Shown here: piece by piece, positions 27,367 to 36,491 of the stretch
Numbering within the stretch: the stretch's first letter is position 1
How the letters are laid out: the number at the start of each line of letters is the position of its first letter
Source of the DNA: JBBDWK01 sp040902885
GTDB lineage: Bacteria > Acidobacteriota > Terriglobia > Bryobacterales > Bryobacteraceae
Direction of reading: 5' to 3'
DNA: 64,000 nt
Assembly: GCA_040902885.1 (NCBI GenBank)
Contig: JBBDWK010000074.1
Coordinates: 33,821-97,820 of the forward strand
Translations under genes and position numbers: made by a program
Notes under the pieces: model-generated
What the model saw: the letters and a program-made list of their open reading frames with translations, nothing else
The model's database searches: none
Told to the model about the DNA's origin: nothing

Positions 27367-29538
27367 GTGCTTCGTCTTTCTTCGTTTTTCAGGGCCGGCC
27401 TCCTGACCGGGTTGTGCGCGGTTGCGTTTGGCCAGACCACCACGCCGGCGAACTTCGCGTTCCGCGTCCAGGCGGGCCTCGAGATCCAGTCCCTCAGCGA
27501 TAACGGGACCATCAATATTCCCGCGGCGGGCATTGGGACGGCCGCCGGCGCTACTCTTTCGGTTACATATAGAGGAACGGGCACGGCCACCATCGCGGGT
27601 TATGAAATCAGCGGCGGTTCCGAGTTTTCCCTTCAAGGATTCCCCGTGCCGCCGCCAAACATCGCGTCGGGACAGACGCTTACTTTCACCATCCGCTACC
27701 TGCCGTCCAGCGGCGTGCGCGCGGTGGGAAGAATCAACTTCTCATTCCAGGAAGGCACGCGGATAGGAACCTTCGGCTTCAGCCTGACCGGCGTGGCGCC
27801 CGATCTGGTTTATAACTACGTCGCCCAGCCCGCCGGCAACAGTACGGTAGTCTCCGGAGGCGAGACCATAGCATTTGGGCCGACCCTACTGAACGAAATC
27901 GGCACGGTAAACATGGTGATCACCAACCGTGGAAGCGGCTCGGGCCTCGTGAGCGGCGTATCCCTAACCGGACCATCCACCTTGGCGCTGGCGGGCGTGC
28001 CATTTCTACCCGCGACTGTGGAAGCCGGCGGCGATATCCGGTTTTCGATCCGGTTTTCCCCCACACAGCTCGAAACCGCCGCTGGGCAGTTGCGCCTGGA
28101 GGCGGCCGGCCGCGTAGCTGTATTCAACGTGCAAGCTCCGGCAAGCGGCCCCCTTTACTCCTACGAAACCATCCGGGATGGTTCTTCGACCATCGTTCAG
28201 CCCGGCCAGGCAATGCTGTTCCCGGATGTGAATCTGAATGACAAAGCCAGCATTGTGGTGCGGGTCCGGAACAACGGCAACGCCGACGGGAGTATCGCCG
28301 CCATCAGCGTTCTGGGAACGGGTTTCCAATTGACCGATCAGCCGTTCGTTCCGCTGACGGTTACCCCGGGTTCGTCCTTCAACCTGACGCTAACTTTCTC
28401 GCCCACGACGGGCGGACGCACCGCAGGGCGCTTGCGCATCGGCGACCACTCATTCGAGCTCTCGGCGAACGCGGGGCCGAACCTGGCCTTCTCGTACGTC
28501 TCGAGCGGCGTGAGTTTCATCGTGAACAACAACGGAAACGTAGTGCTGCCGGCGGCCACGGTTGGAACCACCACCACCGCGCGCTTCACGATAACCAACA
28601 GCGGCACGGCCGCCACCGCCATCAACACTATCGGAACATCCGCCGCCGATTCAGGCTTCTCCGTGTCCAACGCCGCCTTGCCGGCGACGCTGGAACCGGG
28701 AGCCTCGTATTCGTTCGACCTGAGCTTCAAGCCAACCGCCCTTGGGAACACCACGGGCACGTTGCGCATCGATTCGGTCACATTCAACCTGCTGGGCGCC
28801 GGTAGCCAGCCGCCGCCGCTGCCCGAGTTCAGTTACCAGGGCGCGACCGGCGTTCAGGAGCCGCAGACTCAGCCGGCTGTCGGGCTTACTCTAGCAGCGC
28901 CCTATCCGATTCCGGTCGCCGGCGCTTTCACGCTGGCGTTTAATTCCGAAGTGTTCGCGAACGATCCTGCCGTGCAGTTCTCAACCGGCGGCCGTACAGT
29001 GACCTTCACGATTCCGGCGAATTCCACTGAGGCAGTCTTTCCCAACAACACGAATCGGATCCGCATGCAGACCGGCACCGTGGCGGGCACCATCACGCTA
29101 ACGCCTTCGTTCTCCACGGAAAGCGGTATCAACCTGACGCCGAACGCTCCACCTTCGCTGAGCCTGACCGTGACGCAATCTGCGCCCAGGGTCCTCGGAG
29201 TGCAATTGGGGGGAAGGACCGCGTCCGGCTTCACCCTATTGATCACCGGCTTTTCCACCAGCCGCTCCGTAACCCAGATGGACTTTCAGTTCACGCCCGT
29301 AGCCGGGGAAACGCTGGAAGCAGCCACGGTAACCCTGAACACGGAAGCGAGCTTTTCCGCCTGGTTCCAGAGCGCCCCGGCCCAGCAGTTCGGCGGACAG
29401 TTCACGGCGACCATTCCGTTTACGCTGCAGGGCGATGTAAGGAACGTCGGCAACGCGGCGGAGGCCGTTCAGTCCGTCTCCGTGACGATTACCAACCGCC
29501 AGGGCGTCTCCACCGCGCGTAGTTTGGAGTTGAAGTAG
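27367..29538 (+). CDS. Secreted protein with tandem ASH/'choice-of-anchor D' domains
   Basis: 723 aa from GTG 27367, 2 bases after the previous gene. After a signal peptide (FFRAGLLTGLCAVAFGQ) it carries four immunoglobulin-like ASH (Hydin/SPD-2) repeats of about 110-120 residues (roughly 25-145, 147-255, 256-375, 376-480). Each has the pattern VxITNxGxxxxxI...F.. LxPGxxFxLxxxFxPTxxGxxxGxLRI. A roughly 240-residue C-terminal region without recognisable family follows. Likely an extended extracellular rod or adhesin-like protein. Confidence 0.75.
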   Translation: MLRLSSFFRAGLLTGLCAVAFGQTTTPANFAFRVQAGLEIQSLSDNGTINIPAAGIGTAAGATLSVTYRGTGTATIAGYEISGGSEFSLQGFPVPPPNIASGQTLTFTIRYLPSSGVRAVGRINFSFQEGTRIGTFGFSLTGVAPDLVYNYVAQPAGNSTVVSGGETIAFGPTLLNEIGTVNMVITNRGSGSGLVSGVSLTGPSTLALAGVPFLPATVEAGGDIRFSIRFSPTQLETAAGQLRLEAAGRVAVFNVQAPASGPLYSYETIRDGSSTIVQPGQAMLFPDVNLNDKASIVVRVRNNGNADGSIAAISVLGTGFQLTDQPFVPLTVTPGSSFNLTLTFSPTTGGRTAGRLRIGDHSFELSANAGPNLAFSYVSSGVSFIVNNNGNVVLPAATVGTTTTARFTITNSGTAATAINTIGTSAADSGFSVSNAALPATLEPGASYSFDLSFKPTALGNTTGTLRIDSVTFNLLGAGSQPPPLPEFSYQGATGVQEPQTQPAVGLTLAAPYPIPVAGAFTLAFNSEVFANDPAVQFSTGGRTVTFTIPANSTEAVFPNNTNRIRMQTGTVAGTITLTPSFSTESGINLTPNAPPSLSLTVTQSAPRVLGVQLGGRTASGFTLLITGFSTSRSVTQMDFQFTPVAGETLEAATVTLNTEASFSAWFQSAPAQQFGGQFTATIPFTLQGDVRNVGNAAEAVQSVSVTITNRQGVSTARSLELK

Positions 29539-29539
29539 G

Positions 29540-29556
29540 GCGGTCCGGGGAACCGC
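29540..29556. terminator. Small hairpin between convergent genes
   Basis: GCGGT (29540-29544) and ACCGC (29552-29556) can pair in the 17-base gap between the convergent ASH-protein and histidine-kinase genes. The stem is short and there is no T-run, so a terminator role is only suggested by position. Confidence 0.25.
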
Positions 29557-32159
29557 TAAACCAGAATGGTGTGAACCTTTTCCGCCAGTGCCGACGACCG
29601 GTACGGCTTTTGCAGGAATCCGGTAAATGTCTTGCCCGCGAAGCGGCGTGTCGCTTCCACTTCGCTGAACCCGCTGGTTAGGACGACTTTCACGTTCGGG
29701 TCGATCCTCTGCAAGTGGTCGAACGCCTCGTCGCCGCTCATCACCGGCATCGCCAGATCCAGCAGTACCATTTCGATCTCCCCGCGATGGGCCGAGAACA
29801 GGTCCACGCCAACGCTGCCATTCTCCGCAAGCAGCACCTTGTAACCATAGTGTTCGAGCGTGTGCATGGCCGTCTGCAATACCAGCTGCTCGTCGTCCAC
29901 CACGAGGATTGTGCCCGATCCTTCAAGATTCCGAAGCTCCCCGGCTTCCCGGCTATGATCGGGACGGCTTCCGGTGGCAGGCAGCCAGACCCGGAAGATC
30001 GTGCCTTCGCCGGGCGCGGTCTGGACAGACAACGCTCCCTTATGCCCGCGCACGATTCCGGAGACCGCGGACAGGCCCAGGCCGCGGCCTGTGAATTTGG
30101 TCGTGAAGAAGGGGTCGAACATGCGCGCCTGGGTGGCCTCGTCCATTCCCGCGCCAGAGTCCCGCACTTCGAGCAGAATATAGTCGCCGGGCAGCAGATC
30201 GTTTTGGGGGAAGTTCGCGCGGATGTACTCCAGGTCCATGCGCTGAAGCGAAGTGGCGACGCTGACATAACCTGAGCTGGCTTCGCCGATCGCCTCCGCG
30301 CCGTTGATCACCAGGTTCATAATCACCTGCTGAATCTGGCCCGCATCGGCCTCCACCGCCGGCAGATCGTCGTCCAGGTTAAGGCGCAGTTCCACCTTCT
30401 TGGGTAACGAGGTTCGGATGAGGCTGCCGATCTCGCGCACCAGATGGGAGATGGCAACCGGCACAATGACGAACTGTCCTTTGCCCGAGTACGCCAGCAA
30501 CTGGCGCGTGAGATCGGCGGCGCGCTCGCTGGCGTTGACCACCTGGTCCAGCAACTCGCGATTGCCATCCCCGTCGCGCAACGAATCCTGCACCAGGCTG
30601 GCATTGCCCAGGATGCCGACCAGCAGGTTATTGAAGTCGTGCGCGATGCCGCCCGCGAGCACTCCCAAACTCTCGAGTTTCTGGGTCTGAAGCGCCTCTT
30701 CCTCCGAACGCTTCCTCTCCGTGACGTCCTCGCAAACCACTCCGGCTCCCACGATGGTTCGATCCAACCATACGGGATAGTAGCGCAGCAACCAGCGGCG
30801 TTCTTCCCCGGATCCTCCTGGCGTATGTGCCGTGGCCTCCTGGTCAATCACGGATTGTCCCGTTCGCAGAACCAGCTCGACGGCGCTTCGCACCTTGCCT
30901 TCCGATTCCGCCAGAACCTCCGGCAACTGTTTGGTGGTCAGGTCCCCTGGGGCGAAGCAGCCAATCTCCGTCAGGCGCTTGTTGGCGCGAACAAACCCCA
31001 GATCCCGGTCCCAGAACCCCAAGCCGATGGGTGCGTTCTCGAAGAGCGCATCCAGCAGGGCGTGAGCCTCCCGCAAGTCCTCTTCGGCCCGCTTGAGCTC
31101 GCTGATTTCCGCGCAGGCCCCCGTCATGGATAGCGGCCGGCCATGGTCATCGCACTCGAGCTTGCCCCGTTTCAGCAGCCAGTGTACGCTCCCGTCGCGC
31201 CAAACCACGCGGAACTTCAGCTCGAATTCCGAGCCTTCGCCGGCGCAATTTTCGAGGGCCCACAGCACGTCCTTCCGATCGTCGGGATGGACCATGCCGG
31301 CCAGATCTTCCAGACGGCCGACCGTCTCTCCCGGCGGCAGCCCGAACAGGACGTTCAGATTCTCGTCAAACTCCAGCCGATTGGTTCTGAGATGCCACCG
31401 GAAGGTTCCCGTGTTCGAAGCGGCAAGCGCAGCCCGCAGGCGCTCCTGATGCTCGCGCAGGTCGCTGATGTCGGTGAAAAAGCTCAGCGTTAAAAGCCCG
31501 TTTTCCGTCTCGACCGAGCTCAAGCTGATTTCGACCGGGAACTCCGTTCCGTCCTTCCGCCGGGCACGCAAATCGATTCCCGCCCGATGCCTCCCGTTGC
31601 GCGGCAGCAGGTTCTCCATCGGCATGCCGAGAACGTCCTCGCGGGAATAGCCGAACATACGCTCCGCCGTGGCGTTGAAAGCCACGATCATTCCCGCGGC
31701 GTCCACCGAAACCACGCCCTGCGAAGCCGCTTCGAGGAGTGCCGACAGCGTGGCCTGGCTCTTTTCCGCCCGTTTCTTTTCCCGGCGCAACCTGTCGCAT
31801 GCGAAGCTGATCGCCAAGCTGGTAAACGTGAAGATCGCCAGCCGCGCCTGCTCCACCATCTGAGGCCAGGTCAGGGAATTCTCCGGCTCTATCAAGAAAT
31901 ATCCGCCGCTGAGGACGCTAAGAACAGTGGCGAAAATTCCCGTAGGCAGACCCCCGTACCACGCCGAGATCATAACCGGCACGGTAAAAATGAGCATTGG
32001 CGAATGGTCCTCCAGCACCGGCGCCAACGCAATCCGCACAGCGGTGGTGACCAGAACGGCCAACAGCGCATAAAGGTAAGGGACCGCGGCGCCGGGCAGA
32101 AGCGACATTTTAGTCTGCCACTTGGATTGACCGTGTTGTGCTCCGACGTTTACAAACAT
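29556..32159 (-). CDS. Hybrid histidine kinase: membrane sensor, three PAS domains, HisKA/HATPase, C-terminal receiver
   Basis: 867 aa. The N-terminal membrane region (about residues 20-120, KdpD/DUF4118-like) is followed by PAS domains near 135-255, 260-370 and 375-490. Next come HisKA with phospho-His in GGIAHDFNN (about residue 507), HATPase_c (NLVINGAEA, DSGAGMDEA, GRGLGLSAV), and a receiver domain with Asp in VLLDLAMP (about residue 800). A complete hybrid kinase, likely sensing small molecules or redox state. ATG 32108 (SLLPGAAV) is an equally good start. Divergent from a PQQ-like gene; no output regulator adjacent. Confidence 0.9.
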   Translation of the reverse strand: MFVNVGAQHGQSKWQTKMSLLPGAAVPYLYALLAVLVTTAVRIALAPVLEDHSPMLIFTVPVMISAWYGGLPTGIFATVLSVLSGGYFLIEPENSLTWPQMVEQARLAIFTFTSLAISFACDRLRREKKRAEKSQATLSALLEAASQGVVSVDAAGMIVAFNATAERMFGYSREDVLGMPMENLLPRNGRHRAGIDLRARRKDGTEFPVEISLSSVETENGLLTLSFFTDISDLREHQERLRAALAASNTGTFRWHLRTNRLEFDENLNVLFGLPPGETVGRLEDLAGMVHPDDRKDVLWALENCAGEGSEFELKFRVVWRDGSVHWLLKRGKLECDDHGRPLSMTGACAEISELKRAEEDLREAHALLDALFENAPIGLGFWDRDLGFVRANKRLTEIGCFAPGDLTTKQLPEVLAESEGKVRSAVELVLRTGQSVIDQEATAHTPGGSGEERRWLLRYYPVWLDRTIVGAGVVCEDVTERKRSEEEALQTQKLESLGVLAGGIAHDFNNLLVGILGNASLVQDSLRDGDGNRELLDQVVNASERAADLTRQLLAYSGKGQFVIVPVAISHLVREIGSLIRTSLPKKVELRLNLDDDLPAVEADAGQIQQVIMNLVINGAEAIGEASSGYVSVATSLQRMDLEYIRANFPQNDLLPGDYILLEVRDSGAGMDEATQARMFDPFFTTKFTGRGLGLSAVSGIVRGHKGALSVQTAPGEGTIFRVWLPATGSRPDHSREAGELRNLEGSGTILVVDDEQLVLQTAMHTLEHYGYKVLLAENGSVGVDLFSAHRGEIEMVLLDLAMPVMSGDEAFDHLQRIDPNVKVVLTSGFSEVEATRRFAGKTFTGFLQKPYRSSALAEKVHTILV

Positions 32160-32161
32160 TT

Positions 32162-32241
32162 GAATTGTGTTCGCGGGAGGATGTGACCAACACTAATCAA
32201 AGAGCCTGAGGTTCAATAGGTGAGGGGCAACAACACAATTC
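32162..32241. promoter_or_regulatory. Divergent intergenic region with a 10-bp perfect inverted repeat
   Basis: GAATTGTGTT (32162-32171) and AACACAATTC (32232-32241) are exact inverted copies 60 bases apart, between the histidine-kinase gene and the PQQ-propeller gene. A TATACT -10-like box follows at 32252-32257, 9 bases before GTG 32266. Could be a looping or paired operator; function is inference. Confidence 0.35.
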
Positions 32242-32265
32242 TAGCATTCTGTATACTTTAGGTCT

Positions 32266-33669
32266 GTGGGAAATCACACGGTTGTCCCTTTGTTTTTCCA
32301 TGTTTCCGCACTTCTCGCCGTACTCGGCGCTGCCGAGCCGCAGGCCATTCCGGAAGTGCGCCTGTACGGCAAACCAAAGCCGTTGGCGCCTGCCGCTCGA
32401 ACCCACGACTGGACGTCATTTCTGGGGCCGACGCACAATGGCGTTTCCACCGAAACTCATCTGCTGAAGGACTGGCCCGCGGGCGGCCCGAAGCTGATCT
32501 GGGAGATGAAAAAGGGCACAGGGTACAGCTCGCCCGCCGTCTCCGGGGACAAGCTGGTTTTCTTCCATCGGGTTGGCGGCGAGGAACGAGTGGAATGCCT
32601 CCATCCCGAGACTGGGGCGCGCTACTGGAAATTCGAGTACCCGACCAGCTTCGAAGATCGCTACGGATACAACAACGGTCCGCGCGCCAGCCCCGTCATC
32701 GATGGCGACCGCGTGTACACGATCGGCGCGGAAGGCAAGCTGCACTCTCTGTCGCTCGAAACCGGCAAAGTACTTTGGAAACGAGATCTTGCCTCCGAAT
32801 TCAAGGTGCCGCAGGACTTTTTCGGAACGGCCGCGACCCCGGTCATCGAGGGGGATCGTCTGATCGTCAATCTGGGCGCGCCTGGCGGTCCCACCGTAGC
32901 GGCGTTTGACAAGCTTTCCGGCAAGCTGGCGTGGGGCGCGGGCGACAAATGGGGACCGAGCTACGCTTCGCCCGTGCCCGCCACGGTGCATGGACGCCGC
33001 CGCATCTTCGTTTTCACCGGGGGCGAGAGCGACCCGCCCACGGGAGGGCTGCTTTCGATCGACGCCCTCAACGGCGCGCTCGGCTTTGCCTTTCCGTGGC
33101 GCAGCCGCAGCTACGAGTCGGTAAACGCCTCGTGCCCGGTTGTGGTGGGCAACCAGGTTTTCGTTTCGGCCAGCTACAGAACGGGCGGAGCGCTCTTGAA
33201 CGTACAGCCGGACGGGTCGCATACGGTGGCCTGGACGACGCGCGAGATGGGCACGCACTGGAACACGGTAATCCACAAGGACGGCTATCTCTACGGGTTC
33301 GATGGGAGGAACGAGCCCGATGCGGCGCTGGCGTGCATCGAGCTCAAGACCGGGAAGCAGATGTGGCGTGCGACTCCCGAATGGGAAGAAACCCTGGGAG
33401 GGCGAAAGCAGATGCTCGGGACATTCCGCGGATCGCTGCTCTCGGTGGACGGGCGCTTTCTGTGTCTGGGCGAACTGGGTCACCTGCTATGGCTCGATCT
33501 AACGCCCAAGGGATACAAGGAACTCTCGCGCGCCTGGCTGTTCGCCGCCCGCGAGACCTGGGCGCTGCCCGTGCTCAGCCGCGGCCTGCTTTACGTCACG
33601 CAGAATTCGCGCGACATCCTGAACGGGACGCAGCCCCGACTGTTATGTTACGACCTGCGCGGCCAGTAG
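32266..33669 (+). CDS. Secreted PQQ-like beta-propeller protein (BamB-like repeats)
   Basis: 467 aa. GTG start, signal peptide (VVPLFFHVSALLAVLGAAE). Repeated PQQ-type blades: SSPAVSGDKLVFF, SPVIDGDRVYTIGAEGKL, LSLETGKVLWKRDL, ELKTGKQMWRATPEW. No cysteine pair or catalytic Asp of true quinoprotein dehydrogenases is obvious, so this is probably a non-enzymatic propeller of the type frequent in Planctomycetota and Acidobacteriota. The sulfatase gene follows in 25 bases. Confidence 0.82.
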   Translation: MGNHTVVPLFFHVSALLAVLGAAEPQAIPEVRLYGKPKPLAPAARTHDWTSFLGPTHNGVSTETHLLKDWPAGGPKLIWEMKKGTGYSSPAVSGDKLVFFHRVGGEERVECLHPETGARYWKFEYPTSFEDRYGYNNGPRASPVIDGDRVYTIGAEGKLHSLSLETGKVLWKRDLASEFKVPQDFFGTAATPVIEGDRLIVNLGAPGGPTVAAFDKLSGKLAWGAGDKWGPSYASPVPATVHGRRRIFVFTGGESDPPTGGLLSIDALNGALGFAFPWRSRSYESVNASCPVVVGNQVFVSASYRTGGALLNVQPDGSHTVAWTTREMGTHWNTVIHKDGYLYGFDGRNEPDAALACIELKTGKQMWRATPEWEETLGGRKQMLGTFRGSLLSVDGRFLCLGELGHLLWLDLTPKGYKELSRAWLFAARETWALPVLSRGLLYVTQNSRDILNGTQPRLLCYDLRGQ

Positions 33670-33694
33670 CATCCCATCGCGTATCATAGTCCCC

Positions 33695-35095
33695 ATGACT
33701 CTCACCCGCCGCAGTCTGCTGACTGGAATCGGAGCCGCGCCGCTACTTCGCGCGGCCGCCCGCCGACCCAATGTGATCATGTTCATGACCGATGATCATG
33801 GCGCATGGGCCAGCGGTGCGTACGGGTGCGCGGAGATCCACACACCCAATATCGACAAGCTGGCTGCCGGCGGCGCACGTTTCACTCGGGCCTTCGCCGC
33901 TACCCCCGTCTGCTCGCCGAGCCGCATCACATGGCTTACCGGCAAGATGCCGTCGCAGCACGGCGTTCAGGACTGGCTCATCCCTTACGACAGCTTCGGC
34001 TCGAACAGCCGCGCCTGGCTCGACGGGCACGTGACGTACTCCGAGCTGCTCGCGAAGCAAGGCTACACGCTGGGTATGTGCGGCAAGTGGCATATGGGCC
34101 AGGACCAGCAGGCGCAGCGCGGCTTCAGCTTCTGGCACACCGTGCCGGGCGGCGGCGGAACGTATCGCGACCCCGAGTTCGTCACCAACGGCAGCCAGCG
34201 CAAGCTCACCGGCTATAAGACCGATCTGGTCGCGGACGGCGCGCTCGAATTCCTCGACACGGTGAAAGACAAGCCCTTCTATCTGCTGATGCCGTTCTAT
34301 GCTCCCCACACGCCGTTCGATTATCAGCCCGAGCAGTACCGTACGCCTTACGCGAACGCCGAGTTCTCGTGCTTCCCGAATGACGACACTCACCCCGCCC
34401 AGAATCCGGGGCTGGCGCGGCATCACCGCAACCGGGACAGCATGCGCGCTTACTCCGCGCTGATCGGCGGAGTGGATCACAACGTCGGCCGCATTGTGCG
34501 CCGCATTGAAGAAATGGGCGTGCGGGAGAACACGATCATTATCTTCACCGCCGACCAGGGGTGGAACGCGGGCCATCACGGCATGTGGGGCAAGGGCAAC
34601 GGGACGGTTCCCTTCAACATGTACGAGGAGTCCATCCGCGTGCCGCTCATCTGGAACCATCCCGGAAAGATTCGCGCGGGCGAAGCGCTGGCGCCGATGG
34701 TTTCGAGCTACGACTATCTGCCGACGCTGCTCGATTATCTCGGCCTGCCGCCGCACAAAGATGCGCGACTCGCGGGCGCGAGCTACGCCCCGTTTCTGCG
34801 AGGCCGGCGGCCGCGCTGGCGGAACCGGCTGTACTTCGAGTACGCCTACACGCGCGGCATCCGCACGGAGAACCTGAAATATATCGAGCGCACGCGGGAG
34901 TGGCACAACGAGTTCTACGATCTGGAGGCCGATCCCGGCGAAAAAAAGAACGCGGTGACGGATGCGGCGTATAAGAAGACCGTCGCGGGACTGCGGAAGG
35001 AATTGACGGCGTTCTTCGACCGCGCGGGAGCGCCGCCGCTCGAGAACTGGCTGCAAACCGCGCAGCAGCGGCTGACGCAATACAAACGGCCTTGA
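33695..35095 (+). CDS. Type I sulfatase, Tat-exported
   Basis: 466 aa. Tat leader TRRSLLTGIGAAP. Sulfatase signature PVCSPSRITWLTG with the CxPxR cysteine at about residue 73, which must be converted to formylglycine. Metal ligands MTDDHG at the start and FTADQGWNAGHHG at about residue 285; KWHMG carries catalytic Lys/His. Hydrolyses sulfate esters, probably of glycans, outside the cytoplasm. An FGE that could mature it is encoded at 16075-16902. Likely co-transcribed with the PQQ-like gene. Confidence 0.92.
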   Translation: MTLTRRSLLTGIGAAPLLRAAARRPNVIMFMTDDHGAWASGAYGCAEIHTPNIDKLAAGGARFTRAFAATPVCSPSRITWLTGKMPSQHGVQDWLIPYDSFGSNSRAWLDGHVTYSELLAKQGYTLGMCGKWHMGQDQQAQRGFSFWHTVPGGGGTYRDPEFVTNGSQRKLTGYKTDLVADGALEFLDTVKDKPFYLLMPFYAPHTPFDYQPEQYRTPYANAEFSCFPNDDTHPAQNPGLARHHRNRDSMRAYSALIGGVDHNVGRIVRRIEEMGVRENTIIIFTADQGWNAGHHGMWGKGNGTVPFNMYEESIRVPLIWNHPGKIRAGEALAPMVSSYDYLPTLLDYLGLPPHKDARLAGASYAPFLRGRRPRWRNRLYFEYAYTRGIRTENLKYIERTREWHNEFYDLEADPGEKKNAVTDAAYKKTVAGLRKELTAFFDRAGAPPLENWLQTAQQRLTQYKRP

Positions 35096-35102
35096 TTTTC
35101 TT

Positions 35103-36311
35103 TTAGCGCGCGCGGAGTTGCTTGCGCGCTTCCTCCATCCAGCGCTCGTAGATCAATTTGTCCTTCGCGCTCTCCCATTCGCCGGGATCGAAGACGCTGA
35201 GTTGCTGCCGCGTGAGGCCGGGCACTTCCGCGCCCAGAGCGGGCGTGCCGCCTTCGCGCTCTTCGCTCGCATAGAGCCGGTCCATTTCCACTCCGTTCGC
35301 TTTGGCCCAGTCGCCGATTCGCGTGACCGGCAGCTCGCCGACGTCCGCCTGGCTCCAGTTCGGGAAGTCGAGATGCCGCTCCAGCCACTTCGCGACGGGG
35401 GCGGTGACGAAGTAGGGCCGGTGGCTCGCTTTGGGAACCGTGCCAACCTCGAATATGCCTTTGGAGCGGCCGAGAAGCGCAACCGTGCGGCGGCGCAGGT
35501 CGTCGAAGAACGCCGGGCCCATCCTGGGAATCGCCACCACGGTGTCCTCCGATCCGTTGAAAATCAGCGTGGGGCCGCGCTGCGCGTGCAGGCGGTAGAG
35601 CTCGGCGGGTCGGTCGCCGAGGAAGCGGAGCGATTGATAAGGAAGGCCCTGACACATGGGTTTGGCGCCGTCCCAGTATCCGTCCGGGCCGTCGAGATTG
35701 CCGCCGCCCACCAGCACGCAGGCCTTCAAGCGAGGCTCCACCGCACAAGCCAGACTGAGTACAAAGGAGCCCATGGAATAACCCATGGCGCCGATGCGCG
35801 CGGGATCGATTTCAGGCCGCGAGCGGAGGTAGGAGACGGCCTGCATGACGTCGGTCATCATGAGACCGCCCATGCGCCGGCCCAGCTCCTCGGGCGCTTC
35901 GACCTTATCGTGCGCGCGCGTGCCGGACTTCCGCTCTGCGTTGCGCTCGCCTTCGCCTATCGGATCGTAACTGAGGACGGCGGCGCCGCCGCGGGCGTAG
36001 AGGATGCCGGAGTAGAAGGCGTACCAGCTATACTTGTCGCCGCCGTGTCCATTGACCACGATCAGCGCGGGAATCTTCCCCGCGGGCAGCGGCTTCGGAA
36101 GATACAGGATGGCCGGAACGCGCATGCCGAGCTGCGTGGCGTAGGTGACGCGCAGGGCTTCCACTCGCGGATCGGCCTCGAAACGGCCGTGCACCTCCGA
36201 GGCGAGCGGCGGCAGAGGGTCGGGCACGAACAGCGTTTCGCGGATGCGTGCGCGGACGTCGGCGCCGAATGCGCTGGAAACAAGCAGCGCCAGGCTGAGG
36301 AAGCGAAGCAT
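35103..36311 (-). CDS. Exported alpha/beta hydrolase (acetyl xylan esterase / dienelactone hydrolase-like)
   Basis: 402 aa from ATG 36311, which begins a signal peptide (LRFLSLALLVSSAFGA); the frame runs on to 36401 but without signal features. It has a DPIGEGERN segment and nucleophile elbow GAMGYSMGSF (Ser in GYSMG), with an Asp in FNGSEDTVV and a His in KASHRPYF completing the likely triad. Related in layout to the first lobe of the 7437-9539 protein. Convergent with the sulfatase gene, 7 bases apart. Confidence 0.82.
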   Translation of the reverse strand: MLRFLSLALLVSSAFGADVRARIRETLFVPDPLPPLASEVHGRFEADPRVEALRVTYATQLGMRVPAILYLPKPLPAGKIPALIVVNGHGGDKYSWYAFYSGILYARGGAAVLSYDPIGEGERNAERKSGTRAHDKVEAPEELGRRMGGLMMTDVMQAVSYLRSRPEIDPARIGAMGYSMGSFVLSLACAVEPRLKACVLVGGGNLDGPDGYWDGAKPMCQGLPYQSLRFLGDRPAELYRLHAQRGPTLIFNGSEDTVVAIPRMGPAFFDDLRRRTVALLGRSKGIFEVGTVPKASHRPYFVTAPVAKWLERHLDFPNWSQADVGELPVTRIGDWAKANGVEMDRLYASEEREGGTPALGAEVPGLTRQQLSVFDPGEWESAKDKLIYERWMEEARKQLRAR

Positions 36312-36491
36312 AGATTGATTCTGACGCAGTATGGGCATGAAAGTCTGCAACGCCCCCCCTTGTACTCTCCGGCAAAACCGATAATAATACCTACCGCACA
36401 TCCCGGTTTAGTCAAAGATGGTGAAACACTCCATGGCTCAGGGGAGCCACGAATATTTAGGCCTGGGCTTAGCTCAAGGAAAGCGGACAAC

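Noticed and set aside
33743..35080. 445-codon open frame on the minus strand
   Set aside because: Antisense of the sulfatase gene, which has an intact active-site signature.
35118..36491. In-frame upstream extension of the third TonB receptor (open frame of 1636 codons)
   Set aside because: This part is antisense to the exported esterase gene, whose protein has a signal peptide and catalytic motifs; the receptor's own signal peptide begins at GTG 36492.
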